From NCBI RefSeq assembly GCF_014648915.1, contig NZ_BMSA01000025.1, positions 62,001 to 126,000 of the forward strand: a DNA stretch of 64,000 nucleotides, given 5' to 3'. This document shows positions 34,636 to 43,629 of this stretch, in pieces. Below the pieces are notes generated by a model. The model did not search any database. It was not told the origin of the DNA and saw only the letters and a program-made list of their open reading frames with translations. The translations under genes were made by a program, and so were the position numbers. Source of the DNA: Streptomyces phaeofaciens (GTDB taxonomy: Bacteria > Actinomycetota > Actinomycetes > Streptomycetales > Streptomycetaceae). Within the stretch, counting starts at the first letter, position 1; each line of letters starts with the position of its first letter.

Positions 34636-36099
34636 TTACGCCTCCTCGCGAGCGGGGGCGGCGCGCGGGTGCTCCGGCACGCGGGCCGGCGGACGATACC
34701 GCCGGGCTGTGAGGCGGGGGCGGAGCAGCGACAGGACGGTGGCCGCCATGAGCAGGCCGGCGCACAGGAGTGTCGCGTGCGCGAAGGCCGTGCGGGGGTC
34801 GCCCGACGGCCCTGATGTGCCGTGCAGATAGCTTCCGGACACGGCGCTCAACGCGACGGCGGCGGCGATTCGCTGAGCCATCTGGAGGAGGCCGCCGGCC
34901 ACCCCGGCGGCCTCGGCCGGAGCGTGTTGGAGGACCAGGGCCTGGTTCGGGGAGATGGTGAGCCCGGCGGCGGCACCGGACAGGAGTTGAACGGCCGCGA
35001 GGGCCGGCAGCAGTCGGGGGCGTGGTGCGGTGAGCGCGACGGCCGCTCCGCCCAGCAGTGTCAGGGCCCCCAGGGCGAGACCGAGCGTGACGGTGTGCGG
35101 TCCGAGGCGGCGCACCACGCGCCAGGCGACGGCCGAGGTGACTCCCATGGCCGCGGCCGACGGAAGGGTGACGAGGGCTGCGGTGAGCGCGGACTGTCCG
35201 AGACCGCTCTGCAGGAACACGGTCAGCACCAGTGTCGCGGCCAGCGAGGAGCCGAAGCTCGCCATCGCGATGGCTGTGCCGAGCGTGTAGGGGCGCGAGC
35301 GCGGGAGTGAGGGGGGCACCAGCGGAACCCGCCCCGACCGTATGCGCGAGCGGTGGCCCGCAACGAGACAGCACAGCGAGCCCACGGCCGCACCGACCCA
35401 CAGCGCCGTCTCCAGAGGATTGCCCGGCGTCCTGATGAACGGCAGCATCAGCGCCAAGGCCAAGACTCCCACCGACACGAGTCCCCACCAGTCGAGTTCG
35501 CTGTGCCCGGCCGTCCGTCGGGCGTCCGGGAGCCAGCGGAACGCGAGCCACAGCGTGAGCATCCCGCACGGCGTGCTGAGGAGCAGGCAGAGCCTCCACC
35601 CGTACTCCGGTCCGCAGGCCGCGACGAGGGCGCCGCCGAGCGCGGGTCCGAGTGCCGCGGCGACGCCACCGGTGACGGCGTACAGGCCCAACGCGCGCGC
35701 CCGGTCCAGGCCGTTGAAGTGATCCTGGAGAGTGCCGATGACCTGGGAGTTGACCAGACCCGCCCCGGCGCCCTGCACGAGCCGCGCCGCGATCACCACG
35801 TCCGCGCGCGCACCGGAGGCGGCGACCACGCCGAACAGGACGAAGGCGGACAGTCCGACGAGGAACAGCCCTTTGCGCCCGTGCACATCACCGAGGCTGC
35901 CGCCCGGCACCAGCATCAGCCCGAAGGCCAGCGAGTAGCCGGCGACGATCCACTGCACATCGGTGGGCCCTGCTTCCAGCGACTGACGCAGCGCCGGCAC
36001 AGCGATGTTGAGGACCGACTGGTCGAGCAGGGTCGTGACCCCTGCCGCCATGGACACCATCAGCACCCGCCGGGCGGCGCGATCTTCTCCCGGGAGCAT
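34636..36099 (-). CDS. MFS efflux transporter, DHA2-type
   Basis: 487 residues with about 14 hydrophobic segments, the length and topology of DHA2 drug/H+ antiporters. The first helix region reads TTLLDQSVLNIAVPALRQSL, followed by QWIVAGYSLAFGLMLVPGGSLGDVHGRKGLF (motifs D1 and A) and a motif C-like GLYAVTGGVAAALGPALGGAL. The ATG at 36099 was chosen as it leaves a short cytoplasmic N-terminus; upstream codons do not look like protein. Substrate unknown. It lies 143 bp past the sulfurtransferase stop on the same strand, possibly in the same transcript. Confidence 0.88.
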   Translation of the reverse strand: MLPGEDRAARRVLMVSMAAGVTTLLDQSVLNIAVPALRQSLEAGPTDVQWIVAGYSLAFGLMLVPGGSLGDVHGRKGLFLVGLSAFVLFGVVAASGARADVVIAARLVQGAGAGLVNSQVIGTLQDHFNGLDRARALGLYAVTGGVAAALGPALGGALVAACGPEYGWRLCLLLSTPCGMLTLWLAFRWLPDARRTAGHSELDWWGLVSVGVLALALMLPFIRTPGNPLETALWVGAAVGSLCCLVAGHRSRIRSGRVPLVPPSLPRSRPYTLGTAIAMASFGSSLAATLVLTVFLQSGLGQSALTAALVTLPSAAAMGVTSAVAWRVVRRLGPHTVTLGLALGALTLLGGAAVALTAPRPRLLPALAAVQLLSGAAAGLTISPNQALVLQHAPAEAAGVAGGLLQMAQRIAAAVALSAVSGSYLHGTSGPSGDPRTAFAHATLLCAGLLMAATVLSLLRPRLTARRYRPPARVPEHPRAAPAREEA

Positions 36100-36242
36100 G
36101 CGCACATGGTCACACCGGTGTCCGCCCGTTGTCCGCTGTCCAGACGCTCTGTTCGCAGAACGGAAACATCGCGTTCGTAGGTGACGAGGGTGGGGCTGAG
36201 GGATGGGGTCCGGCGCGCGCCCAAAGTTCCCCTGCCGCGATC

Positions 36243-37307
36243 TCAGACCGCCCCTCGGGCCACCCCCGTGAGAAGGGGGAGTGCCGGATCCGCCGTCCAC
36301 TCTTCCAGCGACCCGTCGTACATGACCAGCGAGTCGACGCCGGCCAGCGTCAGGGCCAGGGCGCTCAAGGATGCGGAGATTCCTCCGCCGCAGTACAGGA
36401 CGACCGGGCCCGCGTTCCGGTCCGGCAGGCGGGCCGCACGGGCGCTGAGGTCAGGGTCGGCGAGGAGGCGGCCGTCGCCGTCCAGGAAGTCCTGGGCGGG
36501 CAGGCTCACGCTGCCTGGGATGCGGCCCCGCCTGCTGTAGCGGGTGGGTGTGGTGCCCTCGAAGTGGGCGGCACCCAGCGCGCACACCAGGATGCCGGAC
36601 GCGCGCCCCTCGCTGACGGTACGGGCACCGTCCTTGTCGATCCACAGCGACGGCCGTGTGTCATCTCCTGCCGCCGCGCGGGGAAAGGGTTCGCCCGTCG
36701 GCGGCCTCGCCGTTCCGCCCGAAGGTGCGGCCGAGGACGCGGTCGTGAGCGAAGCCACCGGCAGACCGGCGTCGGTCCAGGCGGGCAGCCCCCCGTCCAG
36801 GACGCGGGCGCGCACGCCGGCGTCACGCAGTACCCACCACAGGCGGGCCGCCCATTGCAGCGAGCCCTGGTCGTAGAGGACGACGGTGGTGCGCTCGTCG
36901 GCGCCCAGGGAGGCCAGCTCGCGCCGGGTGGTGTCACGGGACGGGTGGGCGAAATGGTAGGGCGCCGTGGGATCCGTGAACGTGGTCAGCAGATCCACGT
37001 GCCGGGAGCCGGGAATATGCGCCCCGGCCCAGGCGTCGGCCCCCGAGGCGGCCCGGTAGTCACCGTCGTGCGCGGGCGACGAGAGAGCCACCGTGGCGTC
37101 CAGTACGAGCACCGGCACCGGGACTGCGACCGTCACCGGGTCTGGGACTGGGCCTGAGGCCTCCCCGGAGTCGGGTGCGTGCGCAGCCGCCGACCCCGCC
37201 TGCCTCGGATCCGCCGGGAGGAGACGGGCCGCCGTGAGCAGGCCGGCGAGTTCACTCGCGTCGATCAGGACACCCTCGCGGTGTGCAACGGACGTGCCCA
37301 GGTTCAT
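36243..37307 (-). CDS. Two-domain rhodanese-type sulfurtransferase
   Basis: 354 residues in two rhodanese domains. The inactive N-terminal one (~45-200) has VLDATVALS, GAHIPGSRHVDLLTTF and VVLYDQGSLQWAARLWWVLRDAG. The C-terminal one (~215-350) carries the active loop LYCGGGISASLSALAL with the persulfide-forming Cys. Thiosulfate or 3-mercaptopyruvate is the expected sulfur donor. A region of ~40 residues rich in Pro, Val and Ala (SGPVPDPVTVAVPVPV) is unusual near the N-terminus. The ATG has AAGG at six bases. The divergent GntR regulator lies across a 257-bp spacer that holds a palindromic operator candidate. Confidence 0.88.
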   Translation of the reverse strand: MNLGTSVAHREGVLIDASELAGLLTAARLLPADPRQAGSAAAHAPDSGEASGPVPDPVTVAVPVPVLVLDATVALSSPAHDGDYRAASGADAWAGAHIPGSRHVDLLTTFTDPTAPYHFAHPSRDTTRRELASLGADERTTVVLYDQGSLQWAARLWWVLRDAGVRARVLDGGLPAWTDAGLPVASLTTASSAAPSGGTARPPTGEPFPRAAAGDDTRPSLWIDKDGARTVSEGRASGILVCALGAAHFEGTTPTRYSRRGRIPGSVSLPAQDFLDGDGRLLADPDLSARAARLPDRNAGPVVLYCGGGISASLSALALTLAGVDSLVMYDGSLEEWTADPALPLLTGVARGAV

Positions 37308-37450
37308 GCGGCGCCTTTCGAGAAGCCCGGCGGAGGGGACCGGGGTGGGGATCACGGCGGGGATCCGGCAGGGATCACGGCGTGGGCCCGCCTGGCCGGG
37401 AAGCGTGTCCGTGCCGTGCGGGGAGGGCAGGAGCCGGGTTCGGATCCACA

Positions 37451-37480
37451 GCGTATACGCAAGCATACGTTTCATGTACA
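37451..37480. promoter_or_regulatory. Palindromic operator candidate between sulfurtransferase and GntR genes
   Basis: GCGTATACGCAAGCATACGT contains an exact CGTATACG palindrome and inverted CGTAT/ATACG halves, and a TGTACA palindrome follows. GTATAC-centred sites are typical of FCD-type GntR proteins, one of which is encoded 85 bp downstream. Confidence 0.5.
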
Positions 37481-37564
37481 GTGAGCTCATCACGTATCCG
37501 CACTCTTCGGATCGGCACCTCCGCACCCCCGGGCGCGGGCGTTCCGCTCCGGCCGAGGACCGCC

Positions 37565-38275
37565 ATGCCGAGACACACCCCGTCCGCTCCCTCCCCCGGA
37601 GCGCAGGACGCGCCCGCCGAGGCACCGCCCTCGGGCTCGGAGCTGTACTGGCGCCTGCGGAGTGACGTCATGGAAGGCCACTTCCCTCCGGGTTCGGCCC
37701 TCATGGAGACAGTCCTGAGCAGCGACTACGGCGTGTCCAGGACCCCGATGCGTGAAGCGCTCGCGCTGCTGGAGCACGACGGACTGCTGGAGCGCGCCCC
37801 GCGGGGCTTCCGGGTCCGCTCGGGCACGGCCGAGGATGTCGTGGAGATCTACGAGGCACGCATCGCGCTGGAGGCGGAGGCCGCAGCCTCCGCGGCTCTG
37901 CGGGCCACCGAACTCGACCTCGCCCGACTGCGTCGGCAGCACGAACTGATCCTTCAGGCGGACACGGAGGACGGGCAGGCGGCCGCCCGGGCGGCCAACT
38001 TCCGCTTCCATGAGCTGCTCTGGCAGGCGGGCCACAACGCCACCATCACCGAGCTGCTGGTGAAGCTCACGGCCCGGCTGCGGATCTACGACAGCGGACC
38101 TCCGTCCGCCTTCGGCGGGATCGAACCGCTGCACCAGGAGCACGAAGCGATCCTGCGCGCCCTGCACGCCCACGATGCCGACCGTGCCCGCGAGGCCGCC
38201 CGTACGCATCTGCGCCGCAGCCTGGAGCAGCGGATCAACGCGCTGGTCGGCGGCGACGAGGACAGTCAGTCGTGA
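37565..38275 (+). CDS. GntR-family (FCD subfamily) transcriptional regulator
   Basis: 236 residues. The winged helix-turn-helix spans about 22-90 (SELYWRLRSDVMEGHFPPGSALMETVLSSDYGVSRTPMREALALLEHDGLLERAPRGF shortened in pattern: SRTPMREAL, LLERAPRGFRVR). The C-terminal FCD domain (95-225) has the metal/effector helix EIYEARIALEAEAA, HELLWQAGHN and LHQEHEAILRALHAHD. FCD regulators respond to small organic acids. The ATG follows GAGGA at five bases. It may control the divergent sulfurtransferase, the leader-peptide operon downstream, or both. Confidence 0.92.
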   Translation: MPRHTPSAPSPGAQDAPAEAPPSGSELYWRLRSDVMEGHFPPGSALMETVLSSDYGVSRTPMREALALLEHDGLLERAPRGFRVRSGTAEDVVEIYEARIALEAEAAASAALRATELDLARLRRQHELILQADTEDGQAAARAANFRFHELLWQAGHNATITELLVKLTARLRIYDSGPPSAFGGIEPLHQEHEAILRALHAHDADRAREAARTHLRRSLEQRINALVGGDEDSQS

Positions 38276-38417
38276 CCCGGCGGACCATTCCCGCGCGGTG
38301 GGGAGCAGTCACCCGAGGCCATGCGACCGGGCCCGTGAGGCGTCTTCGGGGCCTCTGTCCCGGCATGCGGAGCGCCGGCCGAGCGAACAGGCAAGGGTGT
38401 TAGGCTCACCGCCACCA

Positions 38418-38431
38418 GATCAGATGATCTA
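38418..38431. promoter_or_regulatory. Perfect 14-bp palindrome in the promoter region of the leader-peptide operon
   Basis: AGATCAGATGATCT is an inverted repeat with a GA centre, about 90 bp before the leader peptide start and inside the only A/T-rich stretch there. An operator role is an inference. Confidence 0.4.
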
Positions 38432-38518
38432 GCTACAAACCGTCTCAAAGCATCGTCAAGTGCCGCCCCGCGTCACCCATACGCAGAGGCCTACGCATTC
38501 TCGGGAAAGGAGCAGCGG

Positions 38519-38716
38519 ATGTACCCGACCCCCGTACGCGGGCTCTCGCTCCTCCGCGCTCCTTCCCTCGGCCGCATCGACCGCGACCGCCACCTCACCC
38601 CGCGCCGCCACGACGGCCGTCTCCCCCTGCGCCGCCACGACCGGGACCGCCGTCTCACTCTGCGCCGCCACGTCGATCACGGGCGCTGCGCCAGCGCTTT
38701 CTGTACCGCCGGCTGA
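38519..38716 (+). CDS. Putative Cys-containing attenuation leader peptide with three RRH repeats
   Basis: A 65-codon frame starts at an ATG with a near-consensus AAAGGAG six bases upstream. The end of the peptide (LTLRRHVDHGRCASAFC) fits the short leader peptides found before sulfur-related operons in Streptomyces (RRHVDLxRxxSAxC-type). Here the motif has been expanded. LTPRRHDGR, LPLRRHDRDRR and LTLRRHVDHGR are three consecutive in-frame repeats, and the DNA unit GCGCCGCCACG recurs at 38602, 38629 and 38662. Two Cys codons lie in the last ten. Ribosome stalling at these codons would couple cysteine supply to the downstream FMN monooxygenase/ABC operon (inference). It has no predicted enzymatic function. 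Confidence 0.65.
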   Translation: MYPTPVRGLSLLRAPSLGRIDRDRHLTPRRHDGRLPLRRHDRDRRLTLRRHVDHGRCASAFCTAG

Positions 38717-39008
38717 CCCGCGCCCGCTTCTGACGGGCGCCCTGTCTCCCGGCGTCGCCGCACCGCACGACGCACGCGCCTGATCCGCCGCCCGCCGCTC
38801 GCGGCCGACGGACGGGCCCCGGACATCAGCCCTTCGTGCCGCGCACCGCGCTCCCTGTCACCGGCGCACCGAACCGGCTCCGGGCCACAGCACCGCCCGC
38901 CCCACACCGGCTCGCCTCCCCTCTCCACCTCCGCGCCCGCCGTCGCCGTCACTCCACGCCGCCGTCCGCGCACCTCGAGGCTGCCCCCTCGTCGATCTGG
39001 AGCATCCC
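38717..39008 (+). other. Transcribed spacer between leader peptide and first operon gene
   Basis: 292 bp, extremely C-rich on the plus strand, without a convincing coding frame. If the leader regulates by transcription attenuation, the terminator and antiterminator should lie here. CGCCCGCTTCTGACGGGCG at 38721 can form a hairpin immediately after the leader stop. I see no TPP, cobalamin or SAM riboswitch core. Confidence 0.4.
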
Positions 39009-40421
39009 GTGCCCCCCTCCCCGTCATCCGCCTCCACCGCCCCCTCCGGCACCGAGCCGCGTCGCATACGTCTCAACGGCCTTCGTCAGTCGACAGTGGG
39101 GCACACCGCGATGGGTCTGTGGCGGCACCCCGACAGCGAGGCACACCGCTACCGGGACCTGGCCCACTGGATCGAGACCGCCCGCATCCTCGAGCGCGGC
39201 CGGTTCGACGCCCTGTTCATCGCCGACGCCCTCGGCCCCCTAGACGTCTATCGGGGCTCCACGCGGGCGGCCCTGCGCGACGGCATCAACACCCCCACCG
39301 ACGACCCGCTCCTCCTGGTCAGCGCGCTCGCCTCCGCGACCACGCGTCTCGGATTCGCGGTCACCGTCTCCTCCACCTATGAACGCCCCTACGCGTTCGC
39401 CCGGAAGATGACGACGCTCGACCACCTCAGCGAGGGACGGATCGGCTGGAACATCGTCACCTCCGCCCTGGACAGCGCCGCCCGCAACCTGGGCCTGGAG
39501 CGGCAGATCCCCCACGACGAACGGTACGCCGTGGCCGAGGAGTTCATGGAGGTCGTCTACAAGCTCTGGGAAGGCAGCTGGGAGAACGACGCCGTGGTGC
39601 GCGACACGGCCTCCGGCGTCTTCGTCGACCCTTCCAAGGTGCACCCGGTGGCCCACAAGGGCACCTACTTCACCGTCCCGGACATCGCCCTGTCGGAACC
39701 GTCCGTCCAGCGCACCCCCGTCCTGTACCAGGCCGGTACCTCACGTGCCGGTCGGCGCTTCGCCGGACGGCACGCCGAGGGTGTCTTCCTGTCCGCCTAC
39801 AGCCCCACTCTGGCCCGCACTCTCGTCGACGCCGTGCGCGCCGAGGCCACCGAGGCCGGACGCGATGCCCGGGAGCTGCGCTTCTTCGCCATCGCCACCG
39901 TCGTCGTCGCGCCCACGGATGCGGAAGCCCACGCCAAGTACGAGGAGTACCGCTCCTACACCTCCCTTGAAGGCAGCCTCGCCCGCTACAGCGCCCTTCT
40001 CGGCATCGACCTGTCGGAGCTGGACCCCGACACCCCTCTGGAGTACGCCGACACCGAGGGCATCCGAGGTCTGCTGGAGGTGTTCACCCGCCTGGACCCC
40101 GACCGCACCTGGACGCCTCGCGAGATCGCCGAGTTCGTCGGTGTCGGCGGTGGCGGGCCGGTCCTCGTCGGCTCCCCGCGGACGGTCGCCGACGAGCTGG
40201 AGCGCTGGGCCGAGGACGCCGACCTCGACGGTTTCAACATCGCCGACCCGGTCCCGCCGGTCACCCTGCGCGACTTCGTCGACCGCGTCGTCCCCGAGCT
40301 GCAGCGCCGCGGCCGGGTGTGGACCGAGTACGAAGGCAGCACGCTGCGCGAGCACACGCACGGCCCCGGCCGCACCCGGCTGCCCGAGAACCATCCCGGC
40401 GCCCGCCACCGGCGCCCCTGA
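39009..40421 (+). CDS. FMN-dependent LLM-class monooxygenase (NtaA/SnaA/DszA-like)
   Basis: 470 residues, the length of the NtaA/SnaA/DszA branch of bacterial-luciferase-like monooxygenases. Typical segments are GLWRHPDSEAHRYRDLAHWIETARILERGRFDALFIADALG, TTRLGFAVTVSSTYERPYAFARKMTTLDHLSEGRIGWNIVTS (each family hallmark, here quoted by pattern), PVLYQAGTSRAGRRFAGRHAEGVF and VGSPRTVADELERWAEDADLDGFN. It uses FMNH2 from a separate reductase to cleave C-N or C-S bonds. The GTG at 39009 follows GGAG at six bases. It is the first gene of an uptake operon, so it probably oxidises the imported compound in the cytoplasm. No flavin reductase gene is nearby. Confidence 0.9.
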   Translation: MPPSPSSASTAPSGTEPRRIRLNGLRQSTVGHTAMGLWRHPDSEAHRYRDLAHWIETARILERGRFDALFIADALGPLDVYRGSTRAALRDGINTPTDDPLLLVSALASATTRLGFAVTVSSTYERPYAFARKMTTLDHLSEGRIGWNIVTSALDSAARNLGLERQIPHDERYAVAEEFMEVVYKLWEGSWENDAVVRDTASGVFVDPSKVHPVAHKGTYFTVPDIALSEPSVQRTPVLYQAGTSRAGRRFAGRHAEGVFLSAYSPTLARTLVDAVRAEATEAGRDARELRFFAIATVVVAPTDAEAHAKYEEYRSYTSLEGSLARYSALLGIDLSELDPDTPLEYADTEGIRGLLEVFTRLDPDRTWTPREIAEFVGVGGGGPVLVGSPRTVADELERWAEDADLDGFNIADPVPPVTLRDFVDRVVPELQRRGRVWTEYEGSTLREHTHGPGRTRLPENHPGARHRRP

Positions 40422-40479
40422 CCCCCCGCACACCGCCCCGCCCCTCCCCCGGCCCACGCCCCCTTCCTCCGGAGCCCCC

Positions 40480-41439
40480 GTGTCCCACATCCGCGTCATG
40501 CTCGACTACTTCCACCCCTGGCCCAACTCCGCGGGCTTCTTCGTCGCCCGCGACCGCGGCTGGTACCGGGAGGCCGGGCTGGAGGTCGAACTGTCCGTGC
40601 AGGACCCTGGACGTGGCGACACCCTGGAGTATCTCGCCCGCCGCCAGTGCGACTTCGGGATCTTCCCGCCCAACCGCCTCCTGGTGCGCCGTGCCCAGGG
40701 GCAGCCGCTGATCGCCGTCTCGGCTGTCAACCACCGTGCCCTGGAGGCCGTTCAGACCATCACCGGGCGCGGCATCGAACGCCCCAGGGACCTGGCCGGG
40801 CGGCGCCTCGCGTACAACCCGACCCCGCGAGGCAGAGCCCTGGTGCGCCACCTGGTGGCCGCGGACGGCGGTGATCCCGACGCCGTGGTGACGGTCGACG
40901 CCGGCTATCGCGAACTGACCGTCGACGACCTGGAGTCCGGCGAGGCCGACGCCACCTTCGGCGTCTACTGGTCCTGGGACGCACTGCGCGGCGGCCTCCC
41001 CGAAGAGCGCCGGCTGACCTGGCCCGTCGACGAGATCGGCGCCCCCCGCTACCACAGCTACCTCCTGGGAGCGCACGAGGAGACCGTCCGGGCCGACCCC
41101 GACGCGGTGCGCCGGTTCCTCGCCGCCACCGCGCGCGGCTTCGCCGAGGCGGCCGCCGACCAGCCCGCCACCCTGGCCCTGCTGGAACGCGTCATCCCCT
41201 ACTTCCCGCGCCCGCTCATAGCCCGCTCGCTGGAACTGGTGGCTCCGACCTGGACGGACCGGGACGGCCGCTGGGGCACCATCGCCGAGAACCGCATGGG
41301 TCCCTACGCCCACTGGCTCGCCACGCAGGGCGTCCTGTCCACGGCCGACGGCTGGCGTACGGCCTACCGCACCGACCTGCTGCCGGACCCCGCCCTGCCG
41401 GATGCCGCCGCGGTCCTCGCGGCCCGGTCCGGCGCATGA
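40480..41439 (+). CDS. THI5/NMT1-like protein without a signal peptide
   Basis: 319 residues of the ABC solute-binding/THI5 fold, beginning directly with the first strand (IRVMLDYFHPWPNSAGFFVARDRGWYREAGLEVEL, pattern as in THI5). It then shows GDTLEYLARRQCDFGIFPPNRLLV and GRRLAYNPTPRGRALVRHL. There is no signal peptide or lipobox from the GTG at 40480 (GGAG at five bases), so it should stay in the cytoplasm. Yeast THI5 is a cytosolic HMP-P synthase, but its CCCFC iron motif is not present. A ligand-handling or enzymatic role in the same pathway as the neighbouring ThiY-like lipoprotein is possible. The two proteins are paralogues. Confidence 0.82.
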   Translation: MSHIRVMLDYFHPWPNSAGFFVARDRGWYREAGLEVELSVQDPGRGDTLEYLARRQCDFGIFPPNRLLVRRAQGQPLIAVSAVNHRALEAVQTITGRGIERPRDLAGRRLAYNPTPRGRALVRHLVAADGGDPDAVVTVDAGYRELTVDDLESGEADATFGVYWSWDALRGGLPEERRLTWPVDEIGAPRYHSYLLGAHEETVRADPDAVRRFLAATARGFAEAAADQPATLALLERVIPYFPRPLIARSLELVAPTWTDRDGRWGTIAENRMGPYAHWLATQGVLSTADGWRTAYRTDLLPDPALPDAAAVLAARSGA

Positions 41440-41620
41440 ACCCGCCCCCGTCCGGCGCCCGCCGCCGCCATGGCGCCGGGCCGCCGTCCCTCGGCCCGGC
41501 CCGCCCCCGGGCCGCCCTGCCGTGTCCCGGCCCCACGCTCGGCACCCCACGCACCGCCGCCCCGCTCCCGCCTCCCCGTACCGGGCACCACCCGCCCGCC
41601 GCAAGAAACGAGCCCGTCCC

Positions 41621-42691
41621 GTGCATCCGTCCCGCCCGCTGCCCCATGCTCCGCGCCGAGCCGTCCGTCTGGCGCTGACGGCCGTCGCCGTCGGCACGCT
41701 GTCCGTCGCCACGGCCTGCTCCTCGGACTCCGGTTCCGACCGGAGCGACGCCAAGGGTCTGGCCGAGGTCACCCTCGCCCTCGACTGGACACCGAACACC
41801 AACCACACCGGCATCTATGTCGCCCAGCAGCTCGGCTGGTTCAAGGACGCCGGGATCGACCTGAAGATCGTGCCCTACGGGTCGACCTCGCCCGAGACGC
41901 TTCTCGCCCACCACAAGGCCGACTTCGGCATCTCCTATCAGGAGGGCCTCACCGCGGCCCGATCGGCGGGCCAGGACCTCACCTCGGTCTACGCCGTGAC
42001 CCAGAAGACCAACGTCACCATCGCGGTCTCCGCCGACCGCAAGGACATCACCTCCCCCAAGGACCTGGACGGCAAGACCTACGCCGGGTTCGGCGCCGCC
42101 TACGAGAAGCCCCTGCTCCGGTCCGTCATCAAGAACGCCGGCGGCACCGGCGAGTTCACCTCGGTCACCCTCAACACCTCGGCCTACTCGGCCCTTTACG
42201 CGGGCAAGGCCGACTTCGCGATGCCGATGCCCACCTGGGAGGGGCTGGAGGCGAAGCTCAGCGGCAAGCCACTGAAGAACTTCGAACTCACCGACTACGG
42301 CTTCCCGGAGATCTACTCCACCCTGATCGCCTCCTCCGACGAGTACCTCGAGGCGAACGGCGCGACGGCCAGGAAGTTCCTCGCCGCGGTGGCACGCGGC
42401 TACGCCTACGCCGTCGAGAATCCCTCCAAGGCCGCCGACCTGCTGATCAAGGCGAACAAGGGCGTGCTGACCAACACCGAGCTGGTGCACGCGAGCGAGC
42501 AACTGCTCGCCGACTCCTACTACCGCGCGGCCGACGGCTCACTCGGCACCCAGTCCGCCGACCGGTGGAAGGCGTTCGCCGACTTCGAGTACAAGGCCGG
42601 GCTGCTCAGCGACGCCGACGGCAAGAAGCTGACCGCCGCCCCGGACACCTCGTCGTGGTTCACCGACGACTACCTTCCGGAGAAGTCGTGA
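41621..42691 (+). CDS. ThiY-like substrate-binding lipoprotein of an ABC importer
   Basis: 356 residues. The N-terminus is a lipoprotein signal (RRAVRLALTAVAVGTLSVATAC, Cys about 33). The mature protein opens with LALDWTPNTNHTGIYVA, the hallmark of the ThiY/THI5 group that binds thiamine pyrimidine derivatives. SYQEGLTAARSAGQDLTSVYAV and PMPTWEGLEAKL follow. It would capture the substrate outside the membrane for the permease and ATPase encoded next. Its stop codon overlaps the permease GTG (GTGA). The GTG start lacks a strong ribosome site but places the signal correctly. Confidence 0.9.
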   Translation: MHPSRPLPHAPRRAVRLALTAVAVGTLSVATACSSDSGSDRSDAKGLAEVTLALDWTPNTNHTGIYVAQQLGWFKDAGIDLKIVPYGSTSPETLLAHHKADFGISYQEGLTAARSAGQDLTSVYAVTQKTNVTIAVSADRKDITSPKDLDGKTYAGFGAAYEKPLLRSVIKNAGGTGEFTSVTLNTSAYSALYAGKADFAMPMPTWEGLEAKLSGKPLKNFELTDYGFPEIYSTLIASSDEYLEANGATARKFLAAVARGYAYAVENPSKAADLLIKANKGVLTNTELVHASEQLLADSYYRAADGSLGTQSADRWKAFADFEYKAGLLSDADGKKLTAAPDTSSWFTDDYLPEKS

Positions 42692-43629
42692 CCAGGACGC
42701 CCACCGGCACCGGCGGCGGCACACCCCGGACCACCGAGCCGACCGGACCCGTCACGGAAGAGCCCGCCACCGGCGGGCTCCCGGCCCGGCCTCCCGCCTC
42801 CGCCCCGCAGACCACCCGCCCCACCGCGTCAGCCACCAAGCACCCGACGCACGCCGGGTCCGCTCCCCTCTCCCTGATCCTGCCTCCGCTCCTGGTCGTC
42901 ACGGCGGTCCTGGCCGTCTGGCAGTACTGCACCCGCGCGGCCGCCGTGGACCCCACCGTCCTGCCCAGCCCCTGGCGCGTCCTCTCCCAGGGCTGGGAGA
43001 ACCGGCAGGACCTGTGGGACGCGACACTGCCCACCCTCCAGGAGACCGTCGCCGGCTTCGGGATGTCGTTCGCCGCCGCCTGGCTGGTGGCCGTCCTGCT
43101 GGACTTCTCCACCTGGGCACGCCGCGGCCTGTATCCGCTGCTGGTCGCCTCCCAGACCATCCCCGTCGTGGCCGTCGCCCCCCTCCTCATCATCTGGTTC
43201 GGCTTCGGCCTGTTCCCCAAGATGCTGGTGGTCACGCTCGCCACGTTCTTCCCCCTCACCGCCAACCTCGCCGCCGGATTCGCCTCCGCCGACCCGGAGG
43301 CCATGCGGCTGCTGCGCTCCCTGGGCGCCGGCCGGACACGCACGTTCCTCATGGTCCGCGTCCCCAGCGCGATGCCGTACTTCTTCGCGGGGCTCCGCGT
43401 CAGCGTCACCTACGCCGTGGTCGGCGCGGTGTTCGCCGAGTACGCCGGCGCGGAGAACGGACTCGGCATCTACATGCAGGCGCAGAAGAGCGCCTTCCGC
43501 ACCGACCTCGTCTTCGCGGCCGTGGCGGTGACCGCCGCCCTGAGCATCGCCCTGTTCGCCGCGACCTACCTCGTCGAGCGCCTCGCCCTGCCCTGGAACC
43601 GGACCGCCCGGCGGAAGGAACACCCATGA
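42688..43629 (+). CDS. ABC importer permease (ThiX/SsuC-like)
   Basis: 313 residues. A ~60-residue Thr/Pro-rich cytoplasmic tail precedes six hydrophobic segments. The EAA-type coupling loop reads FASADPEAMRLLRSLGAGRTRTFLMVRVP, characteristic of BPD_transp_1 permeases for taurine, sulfonates or HMP derivatives. LYPLLVASQTIPVVAVAPLLIIWFGFGLFPKM is the family's most conserved segment. It overlaps its neighbours on both sides by four bases, so the ThiY, permease, ATPase and kinase genes are translationally coupled. Confidence 0.92.
   Translation: MTRTPTGTGGGTPRTTEPTGPVTEEPATGGLPARPPASAPQTTRPTASATKHPTHAGSAPLSLILPPLLVVTAVLAVWQYCTRAAAVDPTVLPSPWRVLSQGWENRQDLWDATLPTLQETVAGFGMSFAAAWLVAVLLDFSTWARRGLYPLLVASQTIPVVAVAPLLIIWFGFGLFPKMLVVTLATFFPLTANLAAGFASADPEAMRLLRSLGAGRTRTFLMVRVPSAMPYFFAGLRVSVTYAVVGAVFAEYAGAENGLGIYMQAQKSAFRTDLVFAAVAVTAALSIALFAATYLVERLALPWNRTARRKEHP

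Noticed and set aside
38602..38672. Three GCGCCGCCACG repeats considered as a CRISPR-like array
   Set aside because: The repeats are 11 bp, the spacers unequal, and all lie in frame within a peptide with a strong ribosome site. No cas genes are present.
38276..39008. A TPP riboswitch upstream of the ThiY-like operon
   Set aside because: I looked for the conserved CTGAGA and the ACCTGATC-type segments of the TPP aptamer and found neither. A leader peptide explains the region better.
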